From: DATJLY01 sp035604195
GTDB taxonomy: Bacteria; Pseudomonadota; Alphaproteobacteria; ATCC43930; CGMCC-115725
Direction of reading: 5' to 3'
Length of the DNA stretch: 28,826 nt
Assembly: GCA_035604195.1 (NCBI GenBank)
Contig: DATNIY010000016.1
Span: forward strand, 1-28,826
A model generated the notes under the pieces. It was given only the letters and a program-made list of their open reading frames with translations. It was not told the DNA's origin and ran no database searches. Each line of letters opens with the position of its first letter. Positions within the stretch are counted from its first letter, which is position 1. The position numbers and the translations under genes are program-made. This document shows positions 15,322 to 21,595 of this stretch, piece by piece.

Positions 15322-16083
15322 ATGCTCGTCAACGGTCATGCGGCGCTGGTCACCGGCGGCGCGTCTGGATTGGGCGCCGCAACGGCGCGCGCGCTCGCCA
15401 AAGCCGGCGCCAAGGTCGCGGTGCTCGATATCGACGAGGCCAGGGCGAAGGCTGTGGCGGCCGAGATCGGCGGGCTGGCGCTGCGCTGCGACGTCGCCGA
15501 TGGACCGAGCGCCGAGGCGGCGGTCAAGGCGGCCAAGGCGGCGCAGGGGGCGGCGCGGGTGCTGGTCAACTGCGCCGGCATCGGCCCGCCCGCGCGCATC
15601 GTCGGCCGCGACGGTCCGCTGCCCTTGGCGGATTTCCGCCGCGTCATCGAGATCAACCTGATTGGCAGCTTCAATCTCATGCGGCTCGCCGCGGCCGAGA
15701 TGATGGCGCTCCAGCCCCTCGATGAAGGCGAGCGCGGCGTCATCATCTCGACCGCTTCGGTCGCCGCCTTCGAGGGGCAGATCGGCCAGGCCGCCTATTC
15801 GGCCTCGAAGGGCGGCATCGTCGCGCTCACCCTGCCGGCGGCGCGCGAATTCGCCCGCTCCGGCATCCGCGTCAACACGATTGCGCCGGGTCTCTTCAGC
15901 ACGCCGATGATGGCGAGCCTGCCGCAGGCAGCGCAGGATAGTCTCGCCGCCAGCGTGCCGTTTCCCGCGCGACTCGGCCGGCCCGAGGAATATGCGCGGC
16001 TCGCGCTCGACATCATCGGGAACGCGATGCTCAACGGCGCGACCATCCGCCTCGACGGCGCGCTCCGCATGGCGCCGCGCTAG
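15322..16083 (+). CDS. Short-chain dehydrogenase, 3-hydroxyacyl-CoA dehydrogenase type-2 (HSD10)-like
   Basis: A 253-residue NAD(P)-dependent classical SDR. 'VTGGASGLGAATARALAKAG' is the cofactor Gly motif, and 'VLDIDEARA' with its acidic residue favours NAD. 'NCAGIG' is the NNAG equivalent. The catalytic Ser-Tyr-Lys is seen in 'ISTASVAAFEGQIGQAAYSASKGG'. 'IRVNTIAPGLFSTPMMASLP' and the C-terminal 'GNAMLNGATIRLDGALRMAPR' closely resemble HSD17B10, which oxidises 3-hydroxyacyl-CoA and 3-hydroxy-2-methylbutyryl-CoA. GGGAGG at 15311-15316 supports ATG 15322. Its placement opposite scoAB fits fatty-acid, ketone-body or branched-chain catabolism; the exact substrate is an inference. Confidence 0.92.
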   Translation: MLVNGHAALVTGGASGLGAATARALAKAGAKVAVLDIDEARAKAVAAEIGGLALRCDVADGPSAEAAVKAAKAAQGAARVLVNCAGIGPPARIVGRDGPLPLADFRRVIEINLIGSFNLMRLAAAEMMALQPLDEGERGVIISTASVAAFEGQIGQAAYSASKGGIVALTLPAAREFARSGIRVNTIAPGLFSTPMMASLPQAAQDSLAASVPFPARLGRPEEYARLALDIIGNAMLNGATIRLDGALRMAPR

Positions 16084-16155
16084 GCGGCGCGCCCGGCTGT
16101 AGCGTCGCCACAAATCGCGGCCCGAACTGGCGGCCGCCCCTCGCCGTGAACGGCA

Positions 16156-17226
16156 TCAGGCCCGTTCATACCAACGGCGGGAGCGCAAGACGATGCGGAC
16201 GACCGAAAGCATGACCGGAACTTCGATCAACACGCCGACGACCGTGGCGAGTGCCGCCCCGGAATTCAGACCGAACAGCGCGATGGCGGTTGCGACCGCG
16301 AGCTCGAAGAAGTTGCTCGCGCCGATCAGCGCCGAAGGCCCAGCCACGCAAAATTCCGACCCGAGCCGGCGATTGAGCCAATAGGCCAATCCGGCGTTGA
16401 AGTAGACTTGAATAAGGATCGGAACGGCCAGCATCAGGATGATCAGCGGCTGCGCAAGGATCTGCTCACCTTGGAAACCGAAGAGCAGAACCAGGGTCAA
16501 GAGCAGCGCGCCGAGCGACACTGGTCCGAGCCGCCTTAGCGTCGCGGTCAAGCGCGCCTCGCCGCCGCGGGATAGAAGCCGGCGGCGCCAGAGCTGCGCG
16601 ACGATAACCGGCACGACAAGGTAGAGGACGACCGAGAGCAGCAGCGTCTGCCAGGGTACGGTGATTGACGAGAGCCCGAGGAGGAGGCCGACGATCGGGG
16701 CGAAGGCGAATACCATGATCACATCGTTGACGGCGACTTGGCTCAGGGTGAAGTGAGGTTCTCCGTCCAGGAGATTGCTCCACACGAACACCATCGCCGT
16801 GCATGGTGCCGCGGCCAATAGAATCAAGCCGGCGACGTAGGATGGAATTTGGTCGGTCGGCAATAGTGGCGCGAAGACATGGTTGATAAAGACCCAAGCC
16901 AGCACGGCCATCGAGAATGGCTTGATCGCCCAGTTGACGAAGAGCGTTACGCCGATACCGCGCCAATGCTCGCGAACCTGATGAAGCGCGCCAAAATCGA
17001 TCTTGAGCAGCATCGGGATGATCATGAGCCATACCAACACTGCGACCGGAAGGTTCACCTGGGCCACCGTGGTCGCCCCGAGAATCCGGAACGGCGCCGG
17101 CACTATTCGGCCCAAGGCAACGCCGGCGACGATACAGAGCACAACCCATAAGGTGAGGTAGCGCTCGACGATGCCAAGCGATGCCCTGGGCCGCGAACCG
17201 GCGGCATCGGTTGCAACGGCGCTCAT
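16156..17226 (-). CDS. acr3: Arsenite efflux transporter Acr3
   Basis: A 356-residue inner-membrane protein of the BART superfamily that expels arsenite using the proton gradient. It starts 'GIVERYLTLWVVLCIVAGVALGRI', the typical Acr3 first helix. Ten helices are visible. The essential conserved cysteine is Cys142 in 'LLAAAPCTAMVFVWSNL', and 'FTLSQVAVNDVIMVFAFAPIVGLLLG' is also characteristic. It is Acr3, not the unrelated ArsB. Its ATG shares a base with the arsC stop (TGATG), so it is the last gene of arsR-arsC-acr3. By eye its base composition is less GC-rich than the neighbouring genes, which is compatible with horizontal acquisition. Confidence 0.95.
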   Translation of the reverse strand: MSAVATDAAGSRPRASLGIVERYLTLWVVLCIVAGVALGRIVPAPFRILGATTVAQVNLPVAVLVWLMIIPMLLKIDFGALHQVREHWRGIGVTLFVNWAIKPFSMAVLAWVFINHVFAPLLPTDQIPSYVAGLILLAAAPCTAMVFVWSNLLDGEPHFTLSQVAVNDVIMVFAFAPIVGLLLGLSSITVPWQTLLLSVVLYLVVPVIVAQLWRRRLLSRGGEARLTATLRRLGPVSLGALLLTLVLLFGFQGEQILAQPLIILMLAVPILIQVYFNAGLAYWLNRRLGSEFCVAGPSALIGASNFFELAVATAIALFGLNSGAALATVVGVLIEVPVMLSVVRIVLRSRRWYERA

Positions 17227-17753
17227 CAGACTTCGGTCTCCGCATTTGCGGTATTGCCGATTCGGCCAATCTGCGCTGTTTCCCGCTTAAGGGCCAGGTT
17301 ATCGAGCTTCTCGATGGGAAGCGCGAGGAACAGCTTGATGCGCGCATCGAGGCGACGGAAGGCCTCGCGGAAGGCGGCGGCACGCTTGGCGTCCGAACCC
17401 TCGACGGCGACCGGATCGGGGATGCCCCAATGCACGGTGACGGGATTGCCCGGCCAAATGGGACAGACTTCGCCCGCCGCCTGGTCGCAAACGGTGACGA
17501 CGAAATCCATGACCGGCGCATCCGGCTGCGCGAACTCGCTCCAGCTTTTCGAGCGCAATCCCGCAATCGGCAGATCAAGCGAGCGGAGCAGTTCGAGCGT
17601 CATCGGATGGATCTGGCCTTTGGGCGCGCTTCCCGCGCTGTAGCCGCGGAAGCGGCCTTGGCCCCAATGACTGACCAGCGCCTCCGCGATAACGCTGCGC
17701 GCGGAGTTGCCGGTGCAGAGGAAGAGCACGTTATAGACGCGCGCTGCCGTCAT
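17226..17753 (-). CDS. arsC: Arsenate reductase ArsC (LMW protein tyrosine phosphatase family)
   Basis: A 175-residue cytoplasmic enzyme reducing arsenate to arsenite for Acr3. The phosphatase loop 'VLFLCTGNSARS' holds nucleophile Cys13 and Arg19. 'VTVCDQAAGEVCPIWPG' carries Cys89 and Cys97, the relay cysteines, and 'VHWGIPDP' has the general acid Asp. The C-terminal extension 'FRRLDARIKLFLALPIEKLD' is usual in proteobacterial ArsC linked to acr3. The start at 17753 overlaps the arsR stop (ATGA) and has AGGAG before it; an in-frame extension to 17834 would run into arsR. Regeneration by thioredoxin or glutathione/glutaredoxin cannot be decided by eye. Confidence 0.95.
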   Translation of the reverse strand: MTAARVYNVLFLCTGNSARSVIAEALVSHWGQGRFRGYSAGSAPKGQIHPMTLELLRSLDLPIAGLRSKSWSEFAQPDAPVMDFVVTVCDQAAGEVCPIWPGNPVTVHWGIPDPVAVEGSDAKRAAAFREAFRRLDARIKLFLALPIEKLDNLALKRETAQIGRIGNTANAETEV

Positions 17754-18103
17754 GCCGATCTCCTCTGGGGACGCTTGGATTTGGCGGGCAGCGCGGGCGC
17801 GCAAGCCGGCGCGCAGGCTTGGCGGCCGCAGCAATTCTCGGTGAGATAGGCGACCAGCTGGTTCATCGCGGCGTAATCGGCGGCGTAGATCAATTGCCGG
17901 CTGAGGCGGCGTTGGCTGATGAGCCCGGCATGAAGGAGCTGCTGGAGATGGAAGGTAAGCGAGGAGGGCGGGATGGCCAGCCGTTCCGCAATCTGCCCGG
18001 CGGAGATGCCGTCAGGGCCGCGCTCCACCAGCATGCGGTAGACCGCAAGGCGATGCTCATGCGCGACCGCGCCGAGCGCCTTGACGACCCTTGCCGCGTC
18101 CAT
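17750..18103 (-). CDS. arsR: Arsenic-responsive repressor ArsR
   Basis: A 117-residue SmtB/ArsR winged-helix repressor. The DNA-recognition region is 'ISAGQIAERLAIPPSSLTFHLQQLLHAGLI' (33-62), followed by a wing at 'SQRRLSRQLIYAAD'. The helix that carries the ELCVCDL metal site in plasmid ArsR lacks cysteine here. Instead a C-terminal cluster 'CCGRQACAPAC' (Cys91, 92, 97, 101) is present. This resembles the Acidithiobacillus ferrooxidans ArsR site built from Cys95, 96 and 102, which senses As(III) at the dimer edge. GGAGAG precedes the ATG. It autoregulates the ars operon through the operator just upstream. Confidence 0.95.
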   Translation of the reverse strand: MDAARVVKALGAVAHEHRLAVYRMLVERGPDGISAGQIAERLAIPPSSLTFHLQQLLHAGLISQRRLSRQLIYAADYAAMNQLVAYLTENCCGRQACAPACAPALPAKSKRPQRRSA

Positions 18104-18117
18104 TCGTCTCTCCGATC

Positions 18118-18135
18118 TTTCGAGTATTATCGAAA
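18118..18135. promoter_or_regulatory. Probable ArsR operator
   Basis: TTTCGA-N6-TCGAAA is a perfect inverted repeat (6-bp arms). It lies 15 bases before the arsR ATG and overlaps the last two bases of the predicted -10. A second, imperfect TTTCGAGAAA occurs at 18168-18177, upstream of the -35. A dimeric winged-helix repressor bound here would block promoter clearance until arsenite releases it. Confidence 0.72.
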
Positions 18136-18162
18136 TTTAGCGCGCCGGGCGGCGGCTGTCAA
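18134..18162 (-). promoter_or_regulatory. Promoter of the arsR-arsC-acr3 operon
   Basis: On the minus strand a perfect TTGACA (18162-18157) is followed by a 17-base spacer and TAAATT (18139-18134). The predicted start of transcription falls inside the inverted repeat upstream of arsR. This is the best sigma-70-type promoter I can see in the window. Confidence 0.75.
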
Positions 18163-18252
18163 CGACATTTCGAGAAATACCGTAGGGCTTCGCAGCCGCG
18201 CGCTAGCGCGACGCCGGCACGGCTTCCGGCACCGAAGGCGCGGTCGCGCCGG

Positions 18253-18570
18253 TCAGGGCAACCGCCCGGTCTTGTCGCGCGCCGGCGCGATCTCGTCGAT
18301 GGCGTGAGCCAAGATCACGTCGCGCTCGCTCACGCCCTCGACATCATGGGTGCTGAGCACGATCTCGACGCGGTTGTAGACGTTGAACCATTCGGGATGG
18401 TGATCCATCCTCTCGGCGAGGAGGGCGACTTGGCTCATGAAGCCCCAGGCCTCGCGGAAGGTGCCGAAATGATAGGTCTTGCGGATGGCGTCGCGGTCCT
18501 CGACCTCCGACCAGCCGTGCAGCTCCTTGATGGCGGCGTTGCGCGCGGCGCCGTGCAGCCTCTCGACCAT
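18253..18570 (-). CDS. phhB: Pterin-4a-carbinolamine dehydratase
   Basis: A 105-residue enzyme that dehydrates 4a-hydroxytetrahydropterin during pterin cofactor recycling. The catalytic motif 'ERMDHHPEWFNVYNRV' contains His57 and His58, and the third histidine, His75 in 'LSTHDVEGVS', stands 18 residues after His57, the same spacing as His61/62/79 in the mammalian protein. 'FHFGTF'-type and 'FMSQVALLAE' segments also fit (here 'YHFGTFREAWGFMSQVALLAE'). GGGAGAGG precedes the ATG. No aromatic amino acid hydroxylase lies nearby, so the role may be phenylalanine catabolism elsewhere in the genome or general pterin upkeep. It is divergent from the metallopeptidase gene across 65 bases. Confidence 0.95.
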   Translation of the reverse strand: MVERLHGAARNAAIKELHGWSEVEDRDAIRKTYHFGTFREAWGFMSQVALLAERMDHHPEWFNVYNRVEIVLSTHDVEGVSERDVILAHAIDEIAPARDKTGRLP

Positions 18571-18635
18571 GGGTCCTCTCCCTCGCGTGGTGGCGATGGC
18601 GGAGATGTGACGGGCTTGGCGGGAGAGATCAAGCG

Positions 18636-19034
18636 GTGAGATCGCCGCCGCAGCCGCCGCCCTCGCTCGCCGACCTCGAGGCTCTGGCCCAGCGCGCGCT
18701 CGCCACCATTCCCGAGGAATTGAAGCGCCATCTCGGACCCGTCGTCATCCGCGTCGAGGAATTTCCCGACGCCGAGACCGAGGCGGAGATGGAACTCGAA
18801 AGCCCGTTCGACCTTCTCGGCCTCTACCGCGGCGTCGCCTTGCCGCGCAAATCGGTGTCCGATCCGCACCCCGCGATCGACATGATCTTTCTCTACCGTC
18901 GGCCGATCCTCGATTATTGGTGCGAGAGCGGCGACGACCTCGGCGCCGTCGTGCGCCATGTCCTCATCCACGAGATCGGCCACCATTTCGGCTTCAGCGA
19001 CGAGGACATGGAGCGCATCGAGACGGGCGGCTGA
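18636..19034 (+). CDS. Metallopeptidase family protein (zincin, HEIGH motif; DUF1025-like)
   Basis: A 132-residue small zincin-like protein. The motif 'VLIHEIGHHFGFSDEDMERIE' near the C-terminus has the HExxH zinc site plus a downstream Asp, which is the arrangement in the minimal metalloprotease family typified by T. thermophilus TTHA0227. The preceding 'VVIRVEEFPD', 'LLGLYRGVALP' and 'IFLYRRPIL' strands are also shared with that family. The start is GTG at 18636 with GGGAGAG seven bases before it. Proteolytic activity has not been shown for most relatives. It stands alone between the phhB-like gene and the convergent AIM24 gene, with a seven-base gap to the latter. Confidence 0.88.
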   Translation: MRSPPQPPPSLADLEALAQRALATIPEELKRHLGPVVIRVEEFPDAETEAEMELESPFDLLGLYRGVALPRKSVSDPHPAIDMIFLYRRPILDYWCESGDDLGAVVRHVLIHEIGHHFGFSDEDMERIETGG

Positions 19035-19041
19035 AGCGTCG

Positions 19042-19812
19042 TCACCGCCCGCTGCCGAGCATGCCGCGCACCATCGCGCCGGCGACGCCGCCGGCCACCG
19101 CTGCACCCGCGGTCTGCGAGTGTTGGTTCTGGCCGAGATAGGGCTGCAGCGCGTGGGCGAGGTTGGGCATGGTGAGGGTCTGGAGCCAGACCTTGCCCGG
19201 GCCCGTGAGCCGCGCGATGAAGATCCCGTCGGCGCCGAAGAAGGCGTTCATGATGCCGCGCATCACGGTGATGTCGAAGCCGACGCTGTCCTCGAACATG
19301 CCGACATGGCCGGGATGGACCTGGAGGGATTCGCCGGGCTTCAGATCGTAGGTCACGCTCTCGCCGCCGAGTTCGACCCAGGCGGTGCAGCTCCCCGCGA
19401 GCTTTTGCAGGAGAAAACCGTTGCCGCCGAAGATGCCCGCGCCAAAAGAGCGCTGGAAGCCGACCGACAGCTCGATGCCCTCAGTGGCGCAGACGAAGCC
19501 CTGGCGGTGCACCATGTAGCCGCGGCCGGGCTGGACCTGGACCTCCATGATCGTGCCCGGCGCCTTCGCGGCAAACGCGACCAAGCCATTGCCGCCGCGG
19601 GTCGCGTATTCCGTCATGAACAGCCCGCCGCCCGACAGCGCGCGACCGAGCACCCCGAAGACGCCTTTCGCCCCCGCGGTCATGGTGGTGGTCTTGAGCT
19701 CGACGCCGTCGGTCATCCACGAGAACTCGCCGGGCTCGGCGACGATCCGGTCGCCCGGCACCAACGAAATTTCGAGGACGGGAAGAGTGGTGCCGATGAT
19801 CTGCGCTTTCAC
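19042..19812 (-). CDS. AIM24 / TIGR00266 family protein
   Basis: A 256-residue protein of the AIM24 (DUF124) beta-trefoil-like family. Sequence landmarks are 'LPVLEISLVPGDRIVAEPGEFSWMTDGVELKTTT', a glycine-rich 'LSGGGLFMTEYATRGGNGLVAFAA', 'PGTIMEVQVQPGRGYMVHRQGFVCATEGIELSV', and 'GGNGFLLQKLAGSCTAWVELGGE'. It ends in a glycine/alanine-rich segment that may be membrane-active. The bacterial role is unknown; the mitochondrial homologue affects inner-membrane organisation. I start at GTG 19812 because AAGGAG lies just upstream and the in-frame extension to 19929 is not family-like. It follows the uracil-DNA glycosylase-like gene on the same strand by 64 bases. Confidence 0.88.
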   Translation of the reverse strand: MKAQIIGTTLPVLEISLVPGDRIVAEPGEFSWMTDGVELKTTTMTAGAKGVFGVLGRALSGGGLFMTEYATRGGNGLVAFAAKAPGTIMEVQVQPGRGYMVHRQGFVCATEGIELSVGFQRSFGAGIFGGNGFLLQKLAGSCTAWVELGGESVTYDLKPGESLQVHPGHVGMFEDSVGFDITVMRGIMNAFFGADGIFIARLTGPGKVWLQTLTMPNLAHALQPYLGQNQHSQTAGAAVAGGVAGAMVRGMLGSGR

Positions 19813-19876
19813 GGGGGCGCTCCTTGAGCCGGGCGAGGAAGCCCCGAATCTAGGGCAGAAATGGTTTAAATTCGGC

Positions 19877-20482
19877 TCACAGCAGCGCCGCGACCCGCCG
19901 CCGCAACTCGGGGACAAGCTCGGCCGCAAACCAGGGATTGCGCTGCTCCCACGCCGTCGTGCGCCAACTCGGATGCGGCATCGGCAGGAAGCGCGGCAGG
20001 TAGTCGCGAAACGCGGCTACCGTCTTGGTCATGGTCCGCTGCCGCTGTTTCAGGTAGTAGTCGATGGCATAGGAGCCGACCAGCAAGGTGAGGACGAGCC
20101 GCGGATACTGCGCCAGCACGCGCGCATGCCAGAGCGGCGCGCATTCCGGCCGCGGCGGGCTGTCGCCGCCCTGGGGCAGCCGGCCGGGATAGCAGAAGCC
20201 CATCGGCATGATGGCGACGCGGCTCTCGTCATAGAAAGTCGCGCGGTCGATGCCGAGCCATTGCCGCAGCCGGTCGCCGCTCGGATCGTTGAAGGAAAGC
20301 CCCGTCTCGTGCACGCGCGTGCCCGGCGCCTGGCTCAGGATCAAGAGCCGCGCCGTGGCGCGCCCGCGCAGCACCGGCCGCGGGCCCAGCGGCAAATGCG
20401 CGGCGCAGAGCCGGCATTGCCGCACCTCGGCGAGGAGGCGGTCCAACCCCGCCTGCGCCGCGTCCTGCTCGGCCGGTTTCAT
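19877..20482 (-). CDS. Uracil-DNA glycosylase family protein with probable Fe-S cluster
   Basis: A 201-residue member of the UDG superfamily (COG1573 type). Motif A is 'ILSQAPGTRVHETGLSFNDPSGDRLRQWLGI', a variant of G-E-A-P-G with Gln in place of Glu. The C-terminal motif is 'PMPHPSWR', the H-P-S loop. Four cysteines, Cys23, Cys26, Cys97 and Cys114, are spaced C-x2-C-x70-C-x16-C, matching the 4Fe-4S pattern of family 4/5 enzymes. It would excise uracil or a related damaged base, though the changed motif A makes the specificity uncertain. ATG 20482 gives the normal length; a longer in-frame reading to 20572 is less likely. It is divergent from the amidohydrolase gene across 92 bases. Confidence 0.88.
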   Translation of the reverse strand: MKPAEQDAAQAGLDRLLAEVRQCRLCAAHLPLGPRPVLRGRATARLLILSQAPGTRVHETGLSFNDPSGDRLRQWLGIDRATFYDESRVAIMPMGFCYPGRLPQGGDSPPRPECAPLWHARVLAQYPRLVLTLLVGSYAIDYYLKQRQRTMTKTVAAFRDYLPRFLPMPHPSWRTTAWEQRNPWFAAELVPELRRRVAALL

Positions 20483-20574
20483 GCCGCGCGTTCTAACTTG
20501 CGCCAAGCCGGTTTGACAGCGCCGTGGCTCGACTGTATTTCGGGGCGCCGCGCCGCAACGCAGAGGTCCCACTC

Positions 20575-21591
20575 ATGAAGATCGACATCTTCCCGCACAT
20601 TTTTCCCAAGAGCTATTTCGACCGCATGGTCGACACCGTGCCGAACAAGGCGGCGGTGCGGCGCTGGGTCAACATTCCCGTGCTCTACGACCTCGAGGCG
20701 CGGCTCCGGATGATGGCGGAATTCGCGGACTATCGGCAGATCCTCACCCTCTCCATGCCGGCGATCGAATATGTCGCCGGGCCCGATGCGTCGCCCGTCC
20801 TGGCGCGGCTCGCCAATGACGGCATGGCCGAGATCTGCGCCAAGCACCCGCAGCAGTTTCCGGCCTTCGTCGCCTCGGTGCCGATGAACAACGTCAAGGC
20901 GACGCTCGAAGAGATGAGGCGGGCAATCGAGACGCTCGGCGCGCGGGGCATCCAGATCTTCACCAACGTCAACGGCCGGCCCTTGGACGAGCCCGAATTC
21001 GCGCCGATCTTCGACCAGATGCACGCCTACGATCTGCCGATCTGGATGCATCCGACGCGGCCCGCCAAATTCGCCGACTATCCGACGGAGACGCAGTCGA
21101 AATATGACATCTGGTGGGTCTTCGGCTGGCCCTACGAGACCAGCGCGGCAATGGCGCGCATGGTGTTCTCGGGCTTCTACGACCGCTGGCCCAACCTCAA
21201 GATCATCACGCATCACTTGGGCGCCATGGTGCCGTTCCTCGAGGCGCGGGTCGGCCTCGGCCTCGATCAGCTCGGCTCGCGCGAGGCGGCGGAGGGGCAT
21301 TATGCGAAGATCGTCGCCGATATGAAGGCGAAGGGTCGGCGCCCCGTCGATTATTTCCGCATGTTCTATGGCGACACCGCGATCAACGGCTCGCTGTCGG
21401 GGACGCGCTGCGGCATCGACTTCTTCGGCCACGACCACGTGCTCTTCGGCACCGACTGCCCCTTCGACCCCCTGGGCGGCCCGCTCTTCATCCGCGACAT
21501 CATCAAGGTGCTGGACACGCTCGACCTCACCGACGACCAGCGCGAGCGGATCTACAACCGCAACGCCAAGCGCATGCTCAGGCTCAAATAA
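20575..21591 (+). CDS. Amidohydrolase family protein (ACMSD-like, Amidohydro_2)
   Basis: A 338-residue TIM-barrel metal-dependent hydrolase or decarboxylase. Expected ligands are His8 in 'MKIDIFPHIFP', His159 in 'PIWMHPTRP', His213 or His214 in 'KIITHHLGAMVPFLE', and Asp294 in 'LFGTDCPFD'. The usual D-x-H-x-H opening is reduced to D-x-x-P-H, keeping only the second His. 'EFAPIFDQMHAYDLPIWMH' and 'IYNRNAKRMLRL' are typical of the 2-amino-3-carboxymuconate semialdehyde decarboxylase group. The ATG at 20575 starts the conserved strand. The substrate is unknown. The gene ends four bases from the stop of the convergent TRAP permease gene. Confidence 0.9.
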   Translation: MKIDIFPHIFPKSYFDRMVDTVPNKAAVRRWVNIPVLYDLEARLRMMAEFADYRQILTLSMPAIEYVAGPDASPVLARLANDGMAEICAKHPQQFPAFVASVPMNNVKATLEEMRRAIETLGARGIQIFTNVNGRPLDEPEFAPIFDQMHAYDLPIWMHPTRPAKFADYPTETQSKYDIWWVFGWPYETSAAMARMVFSGFYDRWPNLKIITHHLGAMVPFLEARVGLGLDQLGSREAAEGHYAKIVADMKAKGRRPVDYFRMFYGDTAINGSLSGTRCGIDFFGHDHVLFGTDCPFDPLGGPLFIRDIIKVLDTLDLTDDQRERIYNRNAKRMLRLK

Positions 21592-21595
21592 GCCG

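Noticed and set aside
16084..16155. A search for a terminator between the convergent SDR and acr3 genes.
   Set aside because: There is a short GC palindrome (GGCGGCCGCC near 16130-16138) but no stable stem followed by T on either strand.
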